Assembly (NCBI GenBank): GCA_035633255.1
Contig: DASQFD010000059.1
Coordinates: forward strand, 1-48,329
DNA: 48,329 bases
Direction: 5' to 3'
Origin: DASQFD01 sp035633255
GTDB lineage: Bacteria > Actinomycetota > Actinomycetes > Actinomycetales > Dermatophilaceae
Below the pieces are notes generated by a model. The model searched no databases. It had not been told where the DNA came from and worked only from the letters and a program-made list of their open reading frames with translations. Shown one piece after another: positions 33,768 through 41,586 of the stretch. Each line of letters begins with the position of its first letter. The first letter of the stretch is position 1. The translations under genes were made by a program, and so were the position numbers.

Positions 33768-34529
33768 TCAGGTGCCGAATCGCCGCTGCCGCTCGCCGTA
33801 CGCCCGCAGGGCACGCAGGAAGTCGACCTTGCGGAAGTCGGGCCAGTAGGCCTCGCAGAAGTAGAACTCGCTGTGCGCGCTCTGCCAGAGCAGGAAGCCG
33901 CCGAGCCGCTGCTCGCCCGACGTGCGGATCACCAGGTCGGGATCGGGCTGCCCGCTCGTGTAGAGGTGGGCGGCGATGTGCTCGACGTCGAGCACCTCGG
34001 CGAGCTCCTCGATCGACGTGCCCCGCTCGGCGTGCTCCTGCAGCAGGGCCCGCACCGCGTCGGTGATCTCGCGCCGGCCGCCGTAGCCGACCGCGACGTT
34101 GACGAGCATCCCGTCCACGTCCCTGGTCCGCTCGGCGGCCACCTTGAGGCGCTCGGCCGTCGCCGCAGGCAGCAGGTCGAGCGCACCCATGGGGTTGAGC
34201 CGCCAGTTGCCGACCTCCGACAGGTGGTCGACGGCCCGCTCGATGATCCGCAGCAGCGGCACGAGCTCCTGCTCCGGCCGGTTGAGGTTGTCGGTGGAGA
34301 GCAGCCACAACGTGACCACCTCCACCCCCACCTCCTCGCACCAGCGGAGCAGGTTGACGATGTTGTCCGCGCCCGCCTGGTGCCCGGCGCTGGCGCCCGC
34401 GCCGCGCTCGCGGGCCCAGCGGCGGTTGCCGTCCAGCATCACCCCGACATGCCTGGGGAGGGCGTCCGGGTCCAGGCTGCGGGCCAGCCGGCGCTGGTAT
34501 GCCGCATACACGACGTTCCGCAGCGCCAT
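33768..34529 (-). CDS. uppS: isoprenyl transferase (cis-prenyltransferase, UppS family)
   Basis: Condenses isopentenyl diphosphate onto an allylic diphosphate in cis. 253 residues: catalytic Asp33 in HVGVMLDGNRRWAR, DNLNRP, RTSGEQRLGGFLLWQSAHSEFYF. The sequence is of the short-chain Z-farnesyl diphosphate type seen in M. tuberculosis Rv1086, but chain length cannot be read. The ATG at 34529 follows GGAGG. Divergent from the hemolysin-III gene across 215 bp. Confidence 0.93.
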   Translation of the reverse strand: MALRNVVYAAYQRRLARSLDPDALPRHVGVMLDGNRRWARERGAGASAGHQAGADNIVNLLRWCEEVGVEVVTLWLLSTDNLNRPEQELVPLLRIIERAVDHLSEVGNWRLNPMGALDLLPAATAERLKVAAERTRDVDGMLVNVAVGYGGRREITDAVRALLQEHAERGTSIEELAEVLDVEHIAAHLYTSGQPDPDLVIRTSGEQRLGGFLLWQSAHSEFYFCEAYWPDFRKVDFLRALRAYGERQRRFGT

Positions 34530-34732
34530 GCCGCCTCCTCGCTCCCGTGCCGGCCCTGGTGCCGCCGCCCGCCGATCCACTGCCGGTGCCGCGCTGGAGG
34601 GTCGACGGCCGTCCTGCCGCGCCGGCGACCCCGACCCGGCGGCAACGCTACTCCGCTGCTCCCGAAGGCGCCTGCGCACCTTGGCGCCGCGATCCAGTGC
34701 TGCTACTGGTCGGTAACCTACGCCGTCGTACG

Positions 34733-34738
34733 TATCCT
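34733..34738 (+). promoter_or_regulatory. candidate -10 element for the hemolysin-III gene (leaderless)
   Basis: TATCCT, then six bases, then GTG at 34745. GGAGG touches the GTG and is too close to serve as a ribosome site. Confidence 0.5.
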
Positions 34739-34744
34739 CGGAGG

Positions 34745-35455
34745 GTGAGCAGCGACCGAGGGGGGCACCACGGCGGCCCCATCGAGGCCCTCGAGGAGCA
34801 GGTGGAGCACGTCGTCGACGTGGTCAAGCCCCGGCTGCGCGGGTGGCTCCACGCCGGCATGGCGCCGCTGGCGCTCCTGGCCGGCCTGGTCCTCGTCGTC
34901 TTCTCCTCGAGCCTGGCGGCCCGTGCCTCGGCCGCCGTCTTCACGGTGACCGCGGTGCTGCTCTTCGGGACGTCCGCGGCCTACCACCGCGGCACCTGGA
35001 GCCCGCGCGTGGCCGTCGTGCTCAAGCGCCTCGACCACTCCAACATCTTCCTCATCATCGCCGGCAGCTACACCCCCTTTGCACTGCTGCTGCCACCGGA
35101 CCAGGGCCGGACGCTGCTCGTCATCGTCTGGTCCGGCGCGCTGCTGGGGGTGCTGTTCCGGGTACTTTGGGTGCACGCGCCGCGGTGGCTCTACACCCCG
35201 GTCTATGTCGCCTTGGGCTGGGTGGCCGTCTTCTACCTCGGCCCGCTGCTGCGCAACGGCGGTGTCGCCGTGGTGGCCCTCGTCATCGCCGGCGGCATCC
35301 TCTACAGCCTCGGGGCGCTCGTCTACGGCATCAAGCGCCCGAACCCCTCACCGCGGTGGTTCGGCTTCCACGAGATCTTCCACCTGCTGACGATCCTCGC
35401 GTTCACCGCTCACTACGTCGCCGCGTCGATCGCGCTCTACACCCGCACGTCCTGA
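34745..35455 (+). CDS. hemolysin III / PAQR family membrane protein
   Basis: 236 residues with about seven hydrophobic helices. Family signatures: SAAYHRGTWSP (putative metal His), LKRLDHSNIFLIIAGSYTPFAL and GFHEIFHLLTILAFTAHYVA with the two C-terminal His residues. The family includes Bacillus YqfA and eukaryotic adipoQ receptors, probably zinc-dependent lipid hydrolases; haemolytic activity is not implied. The acidic, His-rich N-terminus is cytoplasmic. Converges on a small membrane-protein gene 10 bp away. Confidence 0.92.
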   Translation: MSSDRGGHHGGPIEALEEQVEHVVDVVKPRLRGWLHAGMAPLALLAGLVLVVFSSSLAARASAAVFTVTAVLLFGTSAAYHRGTWSPRVAVVLKRLDHSNIFLIIAGSYTPFALLLPPDQGRTLLVIVWSGALLGVLFRVLWVHAPRWLYTPVYVALGWVAVFYLGPLLRNGGVAVVALVIAGGILYSLGALVYGIKRPNPSPRWFGFHEIFHLLTILAFTAHYVAASIALYTRTS

Positions 35456-35465
35456 CCGGCCGCTC

Positions 35466-35720
35466 TCAGGGAGCCGTCCGGCCGGGCGGTCCCTCGGCGG
35501 GCGGCGGCCCTCCGGCCGCCGGCGAGGCGGGGTCGCCGCCCTCGCCCGGGCGGGCCCCCTGCTGCTCCTCGCGCTCGAGCTCGGCGCGCCGGGCGTAGGA
35601 CATCCGACGCAGCCGGGCGTTCATGTTGCGCATGAGCAGCCACAGGGCGATGGCCAGGGCGAGGAAGGCCACGAAGGCGAGCATCCCCGGCGCGAGGTCG
35701 GTGCTCGGGGTCTCGGTCAT
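35466..35720 (-). CDS. small single-pass membrane protein coupled to mca
   Basis: 84 residues: one hydrophobic helix (about 12-30, MLAFVAFLALAIALWLLM) then a basic, Arg-rich cytoplasmic stretch and a Pro/Gly tail. The ATG overlaps the mca stop as ATGA, so it is coupled. It occupies the place of M. tuberculosis Rv1083, next to mca. No domain of known function. Confidence 0.85.
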   Translation of the reverse strand: MTETPSTDLAPGMLAFVAFLALAIALWLLMRNMNARLRRMSYARRAELEREEQQGARPGEGGDPASPAAGGPPPAEGPPGRTAP

Positions 35721-36658
35721 GGTGCGGGCTCCTTGCGTCCGTCGTGGGCGACCGCCAGGTCGCCCGAGGTGGCCAGGGCGTCCGCCGCGGCCACGTCGTC
35801 CGGCAGGCCGGCGAAGAGGTCGTCCTCACCCTCCGCGACGGGCACGTAGGACAGCGCCGCCTCGTAGTCCTCCGTGGGCCACAGCCGGGCCTGCTCCCCA
35901 CGCGGCACCCGGAACCACGTGCCGTCCGGGTCGACCTGCGTCGCGTGCGCCAGCAGCGCCTCGTCGCGGCGCTCGAACCAGTCGGCGCACGGCACCCGCG
36001 TGGTCACCGTCCGCTCCGCCCGCTCGTCCCAGTGCTCGATCCACTCCGCGAACGGGCTCTCCTCGCCGAGGGCGAGCAGGGCCTCGTGGAAGGCCAGCAC
36101 GCGTTCGCGGCTGAAGGTCTGGTTGTAGTAGATCTTCAGCGGCTGCCACGCCGGGCCGGCGTGCGGGTATGCCGTGGGGTCGCCCGCCGCCTCGAAGGCC
36201 GCCATCGACACCCGGTGGCACATCACGTGGTCCGGGTGCGGGTAGCCACCGTTCTCGTCGTAGGTGGTCAGGACGTGCGGCCGGAACCGCCGGATCTCGC
36301 GCACCAGGGCCTCGGTGGTCACCTCGAGCGGCTCCAGCGCGAAGCAGCCCTCCGGCAGCGGCGGCAGCGGGTCGCCCTCCGGCAGCCCGGAGTCCACGAA
36401 GCCCAGCCAGGTGTGCTCGACCCCGAGGATCTCCTGCGCCCGCCGCATCTCGTCGCGCCGGACCTGCACGAGGTCGCGCAGGATGTGCGGGTCGTCCTTG
36501 AGGTTGGGGTTGAGCACGTCACCGCGCTCGCCCCCGGTGCACGACACGACGAGCACGGGGTGGCCCGCGTCGACGTACCTCGCCATCACGGCGGCGCCCT
36601 TGCTGGACTCGTCGTCCGGGTGCGCGTGCACGCACATCAGTCGCAGCCGGTCGGACAC
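35717..36658 (-). CDS. mca: mycothiol S-conjugate amidase
   Basis: Zinc amidase that cleaves mycothiol conjugates to mercapturic acids for export, so the organism should make mycothiol. 313 residues, LmbE fold: zinc ligands His13/Asp16 in HAHPDDE and the HPDHVMCH histidine, CTGGERGDVLNP near residue 45, and TTYDENGGYPHPDH. The length favours Mca over the deacetylase MshB, which is close in sequence. The GTG at 36658 has AAGGG upstream. Divergent from the DUF4307 gene. Confidence 0.94.
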   Translation of the reverse strand: MSDRLRLMCVHAHPDDESSKGAAVMARYVDAGHPVLVVSCTGGERGDVLNPNLKDDPHILRDLVQVRRDEMRRAQEILGVEHTWLGFVDSGLPEGDPLPPLPEGCFALEPLEVTTEALVREIRRFRPHVLTTYDENGGYPHPDHVMCHRVSMAAFEAAGDPTAYPHAGPAWQPLKIYYNQTFSRERVLAFHEALLALGEESPFAEWIEHWDERAERTVTTRVPCADWFERRDEALLAHATQVDPDGTWFRVPRGEQARLWPTEDYEAALSYVPVAEGEDDLFAGLPDDVAAADALATSGDLAVAHDGRKEPAP

Positions 36659-36698
36659 GGGCGGGGACCCTTCGGATCGGGAGAGCGGACGGGGGACA

Positions 36699-37127
36699 AT
36701 GGACAGCACCATCTTGTCACTGCCGCCCCCGCCGCACGACGAAGGACCAGCCGGTATGCCGTTGCCCCGCCCCGCCGCCGGAACCACCCGATGGTGGGTG
36801 GTCGGCGGGGTGGGCTGCCTGCTCGCCGTGGCGGCCATCGTGTGGTTCGGCATCACCACCACGGTCGGGCAGGTCCGGGCGGAGGTCACGGCATACGACG
36901 TCCGCGGGGACGACGCCATCGTCGTCGAGTACGACGTGCACCGTCCCGCCGGCACGGCGGTGCGGTGCGCCGTCACGGCCCTGGACAGCCGGCACGGGCG
37001 GGTCGGCACCCTTCGCGAGGACATCGCGGCGAGCGGTCCCACCTCCGTGCACCGGGTGGTCACCGTCCGCACCGGAGCCCGGGCGGTCACCGGCGTCGTC
37101 GAGTCCTGCGTGCGCCTCGGCAGCTGA
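36699..37127 (+). CDS. DUF4307 membrane-anchored protein
   Basis: 142 residues: Pro-rich N-terminus, one transmembrane helix (about 33-53, VVGGVGCLLAVAAIVWFGITT), then a small extracytoplasmic beta domain (VTAYDVRGDDAIVVEYDVHR, RCAVTALDSRHGRVG). Matches DUF4307, always near mca and greA in actinobacteria as I recall. The ATG at 36699 with GGGGG upstream is preferred to the later ATG at 36756. Role unknown. Confidence 0.88.
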   Translation: MDSTILSLPPPPHDEGPAGMPLPRPAAGTTRWWVVGGVGCLLAVAAIVWFGITTTVGQVRAEVTAYDVRGDDAIVVEYDVHRPAGTAVRCAVTALDSRHGRVGTLREDIAASGPTSVHRVVTVRTGARAVTGVVESCVRLGS

Positions 37128-37301
37128 CCGAGCCACTGCGCGATCCGCACCGGCATGCCCCGTGCGGGCGTCCTTGCTACGGTGGTCGCTTGCAGCAACG
37201 CGGGTCTGGGCCCGACGGACCACCTGGTCCTCGGTCCGGACCCGCTGACGTTCCCATCCCGCGCCCCCACGGCCGGGTGCCCCAGACCCAGGAGAACCAC
37301 C

Positions 37302-37787
37302 GTGAGCGAGACCGCCAAGGCCACGTACCTGACCCAGGAGGCCCACGACCGGTTGCGCGCCGAGCTGGCCCACCTCTCCGGGCCCGGCCGCGTCGAGATC
37401 GCCAAACGGATCGAGGCCGCCCGCTCCGAGGGGGACCTGAAGGAGAACGGCGGCTACCACGCCGCCAAGGAGGAGCAGGGCAACATGGAGGCCCGCATCC
37501 GCCAGATCTCCACGCTGCTCGACAACGCGACCATCGGCGAGACCCCGCCGGACGACGGCGTCGTCGAGCCCGGCATGGTCGTCACCGTGGAGATGTTCGG
37601 CGAGGAGGAGACCTTCCTGCTCGGCTCGCGCGAGATCGCCGAGACCGACCTGCAGGTCTACAGCGAGAGGTCACCGATCGGCGAGGCGGTCAACGGCAGG
37701 AACGTCGGCGAGAGTGCCACGTACACCGCCCCCAACGGCAGGCAGGTCGAGGTCAGAATCCTGCACACCACCCCGTACGGCGCCTGA
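37302..37787 (+). CDS. greA: transcription elongation factor GreA
   Basis: Rescues backtracked RNA polymerase by stimulating transcript cleavage. 161 residues: N-terminal coiled coil with the acidic tip SEGDLKENGGYHAAKEEQ, C-terminal FKBP-like domain ending SPIGEAVNGRNVGESATY. The GTG at 37302 has GGAGAA. A terminator overlaps the stop codon. Confidence 0.96.
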   Translation: MSETAKATYLTQEAHDRLRAELAHLSGPGRVEIAKRIEAARSEGDLKENGGYHAAKEEQGNMEARIRQISTLLDNATIGETPPDDGVVEPGMVVTVEMFGEEETFLLGSREIAETDLQVYSERSPIGEAVNGRNVGESATYTAPNGRQVEVRILHTTPYGA

Positions 37788-37816
37788 GGGCCCCAGAGCT
37801 GGGGGCCCGTCAGGCG
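37781..37816. terminator. terminator between greA and ilvA
   Basis: Imperfect long inverted repeat: cgcctga-gggcccc, a 7-base loop, ggggccc-g-tcaggcg with a one-base bulge. It includes the greA stop and lies 16 bp before the convergent ilvA stop, so it can serve both. Confidence 0.8.
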
Positions 37817-37831
37817 AGGTGCTGGGGGCCG

Positions 37832-39055
37832 TCAGCCGAGGTGGGGTCGGAAGCCCTTCTCGCCGAGCGTCCGCAGCACCGACGTGCAGTGCTCCGGCCC
37901 ACGGGTCTCCAGGCGCACCCCGATCTCGACCTCGTCGACGCTGATCCGGGTGCTGGTGCGGATGTGCTCCACCTCCAGGACGTTGGCGTCCAGCGCCGCG
38001 CACTCCGCCAGCAGGCTCGCCAGCGACCCCGGCGAGTCCGGCACCCGCACCGCGAACTGGAGAAAGCGGCCAGCCGCCGCCATGCCGTGCCGGATGATCC
38101 GCAGCATGAGCAGCGGGTCGATGTTGCCGCCGGAGAGGACGGCGACCACCGGGCCCTCCCAGCCCAGGTCCGGCGCCTCGAGCAGGCGGCCGACGGCGGC
38201 GGCGCCGGCGGGCTCCACCACGAGCTTGGCCCGCTCGAGGAGGAACAGCAGCGCCCGGGACATCCCGTCCTCGCTCACCGTGTCGATCCGGTCGACGAGG
38301 TCGCGCACCAGCGGGAAGGTCACCTCCCCCGGCCGGCCCACGGCGATGCCGTCGGCCATGGTCGTCATGGCGGTCAGCGCCACCGGGCGCCCCGCGTCCA
38401 GGGAGGGCGGGTAGGCCGCGGCCCGCTCGGCCTGCACGCCCACCACCGTGACGTGCGGGGCCAGGGCGCGCACGGCGATGGCGATGCCCGCGAGCAGGCC
38501 CCCACCGCCGGTCTCGACCACCACGGTGCGGACGTCCGGGCACTGCTCGAGGATCTCCAGGCCACAGGTGCCCTGCCCGGCGATGATGTCGGCGTGGTCG
38601 AACGGGTGGATCAGGACCGCCCCGCTCTCCTCGGCCCACGCACGGGCGTGCACCAGGCTCTCGTCGAGGGTGGAGCCGACCTGCTCCACCTCGGCGCCGT
38701 AGCCCTTCGTCGCCGCCAGCTTCGGCATCGGCGCGCGCACCGGCATGTAGACCTTGACGCGGATGCCGAGCATCTGGCCCGCGAGCGCGACCCCCTGCGC
38801 ATGGTTCCCGGCGCTGGCGGCCACCACGCCGCGGGCCCGCTCCGCCGCCGAGAGCCGCGACATCCGCACGTAGGCGCCGCGGATCTTGAACGAGCCGGCT
38901 CGCTGGAGGTTCTCGCACTTCAGGTGGGTCGCGGCGCCCACCCGCTCGCTCAGGCTGCGGTTGTACTCCATCGGCGTGGGGCGGATGACCCGGTCGAGGA
39001 CCTCCTTGGCGGCTCGCACGTCCTCGAGCGTCACGGAGGCGGCTGCGGACGTCAT
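37832..39055 (-). CDS. ilvA: threonine ammonia-lyase with ACT domain
   Basis: Deaminates threonine to 2-oxobutanoate. 407 residues: PLP lysine Lys57 in GSFKIRGAY, SAGNHAQGVA, the PLP-phosphate loop ETGGGGLLAG, SGGNIDP, then a single C-terminal ACT domain (about 325-407) with FLQFAVRVPDSPGSLASLLAE. Length and single ACT resemble the 407-409-residue biosynthetic/catabolic hybrid type common in actinobacteria; allosteric isoleucine or AMP response cannot be read. Monocistronic by layout. Confidence 0.93.
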   Translation of the reverse strand: MTSAAASVTLEDVRAAKEVLDRVIRPTPMEYNRSLSERVGAATHLKCENLQRAGSFKIRGAYVRMSRLSAAERARGVVAASAGNHAQGVALAGQMLGIRVKVYMPVRAPMPKLAATKGYGAEVEQVGSTLDESLVHARAWAEESGAVLIHPFDHADIIAGQGTCGLEILEQCPDVRTVVVETGGGGLLAGIAIAVRALAPHVTVVGVQAERAAAYPPSLDAGRPVALTAMTTMADGIAVGRPGEVTFPLVRDLVDRIDTVSEDGMSRALLFLLERAKLVVEPAGAAAVGRLLEAPDLGWEGPVVAVLSGGNIDPLLMLRIIRHGMAAAGRFLQFAVRVPDSPGSLASLLAECAALDANVLEVEHIRTSTRISVDEVEIGVRLETRGPEHCTSVLRTLGEKGFRPHLG

Positions 39056-39104
39056 GACGGGCTCACCTGCGCCACGGTAGTGCCGCCCACCACCCACCCG
39101 GCGC

Positions 39105-39236
39105 CGAAACGGCGGCTCGGCGTGCCGCCGCCCACGACGCGGCCCGAAGCGGCGGCTCGGCCTGCCGCCCCCCCACGACCGGCCCCGACGCGAAGCAGCG
39201 GCTCGCACCTGCCGGCGCCCACGACCGGCCCCGACG
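39105..39236. repeat. three imperfect 40-46-bp tandem repeats
   Basis: Copies at 39105-39144, 39145-39190 and 39191-39236 begin cga(a/g)-gcggcggctcg and share a cacgac-cggcc end. They lie between the ilvA start and the ABC permease 3' end (225-bp gap), upstream of ilvA. Confidence 0.85.
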
Positions 39237-39280
39237 CGGTGCCGCGGCCGGGCGTGCCCTGCGGGCGGTGAGCCCGCTCC

Positions 39281-40141
39281 TCAGCCGGAGGTCCGGGCGA
39301 TGAAGCGGCGCACCGCCAGCGGCGCGAGCACCAGGGACAGGCCGACGGACCACAGCACCGTCGCGATGACCGGGTACTGGAGGGGCAGCGCCGCGTCCGG
39401 CGGCAGCGGCGCGCCGGTGTTGCCCCACAGGTCGCGCAGTGCCTGGGTGAGGCAGCTGAGCGGGTTCCACTCCGCCAGCACCCGCAGCCAGGACGGCATG
39501 CCCTCCGGCCGGGCGAAGGCGTTGGAGAGGAACGTGATCGGGAAGATCGTCGTGAACATGACCCCCTGGACCGCCTCCACCGACCGCAGCGAGCACCCCA
39601 CCAGGATGCCCACCCAGATCATCGAGAAGCCGAAGAGCAGGAGCAGCGCGTAGCCCAACAGCCCATTGACCAGCCCCTCCCGGATCCGCCAGCCGACGAA
39701 GAGCCCGGTGAGCGACATGACGACCACGCCGATCAGGGAGTGGATCAGCGAGGACACGCTGCGCGCCACGAGCACGGAGGACCGGCGGATCGGCAGGGTC
39801 CGCAGCCGGTCGACGATGCCCTTGCCGATGTCGGTGTTGAGGCCGATCGCCACGACGAAGGAGCTGAACGCCATGGTCTGCGCCATGATCCCCGGGAGCA
39901 GCCACTCCTTGTAGTTGACGCCGGGGATCTCGATCGAGCCACCGAAGACGTACGCGAACAGCAGCACGAACATCACCGGCTGGATGGTGACGTCGGTGAG
40001 GCTCTCCGGCATCCGGCGGATGTGGATGAGGTTGCGGCGCACCAGCGTGAGCACCTGCTGGAGGTAGCTCGCCCCGGTGGGCCGGTCACGTCGGCGGGTG
40101 GTGTCGACGGCAGTCGGGCTGGTGATGGTCGTGCCGGTCAT
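39281..40141 (-). CDS. ABC-2 type permease, DrrB family
   Basis: 286 residues with six hydrophobic helices and the ABC-2 signature region (LSNAFARPEGMPSWLRVLAEWNPLSCLTQALRDLW). A DVTIQPVMFVLLFAYVFGG start typifies DrrB daunorubicin-resistance permeases. The ATG overlaps the ATPase stop as ATGA, so the two are one exporter. Six copies of any substrate clue are absent; drug or lipid export is inferred only from family. Confidence 0.93.
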   Translation of the reverse strand: MTGTTITSPTAVDTTRRRDRPTGASYLQQVLTLVRRNLIHIRRMPESLTDVTIQPVMFVLLFAYVFGGSIEIPGVNYKEWLLPGIMAQTMAFSSFVVAIGLNTDIGKGIVDRLRTLPIRRSSVLVARSVSSLIHSLIGVVVMSLTGLFVGWRIREGLVNGLLGYALLLLFGFSMIWVGILVGCSLRSVEAVQGVMFTTIFPITFLSNAFARPEGMPSWLRVLAEWNPLSCLTQALRDLWGNTGAPLPPDAALPLQYPVIATVLWSVGLSLVLAPLAVRRFIARTSG

Positions 40142-41103
40142 GCGGGGACCTCCGTCGCGGTCGGCTCCTCGGCGCGGTGGCCGGTGAGGTGGAGGAAGAC
40201 GTCGTCCAGGCTCGGCCGCTGCAGGCCGATGTCGTCGAGCTCGATCCCGGCCCCGTCCAGCAGCGCCGCGACGCGGGTCAGGTCCGCGACCCCGGCCGTG
40301 GGCGCGGAGATCCGCCGGGCGTCGCGGTCGGGGTGGACCTCGCCCACGGCGTCGCGCACGATGCCGTGCGCGAGGTCGAAGTGCTCGGGGCGGGAGACCG
40401 TGACGACCAGGCTGGCGCGGCCCGACTGGTCCTTCAGCTCCAGCGGCGAGCCGGCGGCGATGATCCGGCCGCGGTCGATGACGACGATGGAGTCGGCGAG
40501 CTGGTCGGCCTCGTCGAGGTACTGCGTCGTGAGCAGCAGCGTCGTCCCGCCCCGCACCAGGTCCCGGAGCACCTCCCACAGCTCCACCCTGCTGCGCGGG
40601 TCGAGCCCCGTCGTCGGCTCGTCGAGGAAGAGGATCGGCGGCGCGGCCATCAGGCTGGAGGCGAGGTCGAGGCGGCGCCGCATGCCGCCGGAGTACTCCT
40701 TGACCACCTTGCCCCCGGCGTCGGTGAGCGAGAAGCTCGCCAGCAGCGCCTCGGTCCGCTCCCGCACGGCCGTCCGGCGCATGCCGTAGAGCTCACCGAT
40801 GAGGCGGAGGTTCTCCCGGCCGGTGAGCAGCTCGTCGACGGTCGCGGACTGGGCGGTCAGGCCCATGCTGTGCCGCACCGCGTCCGGCTCCGCGACGACG
40901 TCGTGCCCCGCCACCCGGGCACTGCCGGAGGTGGGGGTGGTCAGGGTGGTGAGCATCCGCACGGTCGTGGTCTTGCCCGCGCCGTTGGGCCCCAGCATGC
41001 CGAAGACGGTGCCCTGCGGCACCGAGAGGCTCACGCCGTCGACGGCCGTGAAGTCCCCGAAGGTCTTGACGAGGTCGACGGCCTCGATGGCTGCAGTGGA
41101 CAT
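40138..41103 (-). CDS. ABC transporter ATP-binding protein, DrrA family
   Basis: 321 residues: Walker A GPNGAGKTT (about 39-47), Q-loop TAQSATVDELLTG, signature EYSGGMRRRLDLA, Walker B ILFLDEPTTGLDP, switch His replaced by Gln in LLTTQYLDEAD, which is usual for the DrrA family. C-terminal DUF4162-like domain (about 235-315) ends SLDDVFLHLTGH. Start MSTAAIEA at 41103 is 7 nt after TAGGGT (leaderless), favoured over 41127. Confidence 0.95.
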   Translation of the reverse strand: MSTAAIEAVDLVKTFGDFTAVDGVSLSVPQGTVFGMLGPNGAGKTTTVRMLTTLTTPTSGSARVAGHDVVAEPDAVRHSMGLTAQSATVDELLTGRENLRLIGELYGMRRTAVRERTEALLASFSLTDAGGKVVKEYSGGMRRRLDLASSLMAAPPILFLDEPTTGLDPRSRVELWEVLRDLVRGGTTLLLTTQYLDEADQLADSIVVIDRGRIIAAGSPLELKDQSGRASLVVTVSRPEHFDLAHGIVRDAVGEVHPDRDARRISAPTAGVADLTRVAALLDGAGIELDDIGLQRPSLDDVFLHLTGHRAEEPTATEVPA

Positions 41104-41110
41104 GGGGCAA

Positions 41111-41116
41111 ACCCTA
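41111..41116 (-). promoter_or_regulatory. candidate -10 element for the drrAB-type operon
   Basis: TAGGGT on the minus strand, seven bases, ATG at 41103. AGGG inside it could alternatively be a weak ribosome site. Confidence 0.45.
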
Positions 41117-41184
41117 CGTGCGGCCACCGACAGCGGTCCCCACCTTTTCGACCGCCACCCGGCGCCGCCTCGCTCAGTCGGCCC

Positions 41185-41586
41185 TCAGTCCGCCCGGCAG
41201 AGGCAGAAGGGGTGCCCGGCCGGGTCGAGGTAGACGCGGAAGGAGCCGGCCTCCGACGGCTGCACCTCGGCCACCCTGGCGCCCAGCTCGAGGACGTCCG
41301 GCTCCACCGCGTCGATGTCCGGGACGTCGAGGTCGAGGTGGAACTGCTGCGGGCGCTCCTGGCCCGGCCAGGACGGCGCGGCATACCCCTCCACGCGCTG
41401 GAACGCCAGGCCGGTCGCCCCCTCGCCGGGGCGCACGGTCACCCAGTCGTCGTCGGCGTCCACGACCTCGAAGCCCAGCAGTGCGCCATAGAAGTCCCCC
41501 AGTCGGCGCGGGTCCGGGCAGTCGAGGACCACCAGGTCGAGGACCGGCCGGACCGTCGCCGCGGATCGGGGTGCGTGCTCGCTCAT
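41185..41586 (-). CDS. VOC (glyoxalase/bleomycin-resistance) family protein
   Basis: 133 residues with two beta-alpha-beta-beta-beta modules: LDLVVLDCPDPRRLGDFYGALLGFEVV and FHLDLDVPDIDAVEPDVLELGARV, ending FRVYLDPAGHPFCLC. Metal site only partly conserved. The ATG overlaps the upstream GlmL-like stop as ATGA. Reaction unknown. Confidence 0.9.
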   Translation of the reverse strand: MSEHAPRSAATVRPVLDLVVLDCPDPRRLGDFYGALLGFEVVDADDDWVTVRPGEGATGLAFQRVEGYAAPSWPGQERPQQFHLDLDVPDIDAVEPDVLELGARVAEVQPSEAGSFRVYLDPAGHPFCLCRAD

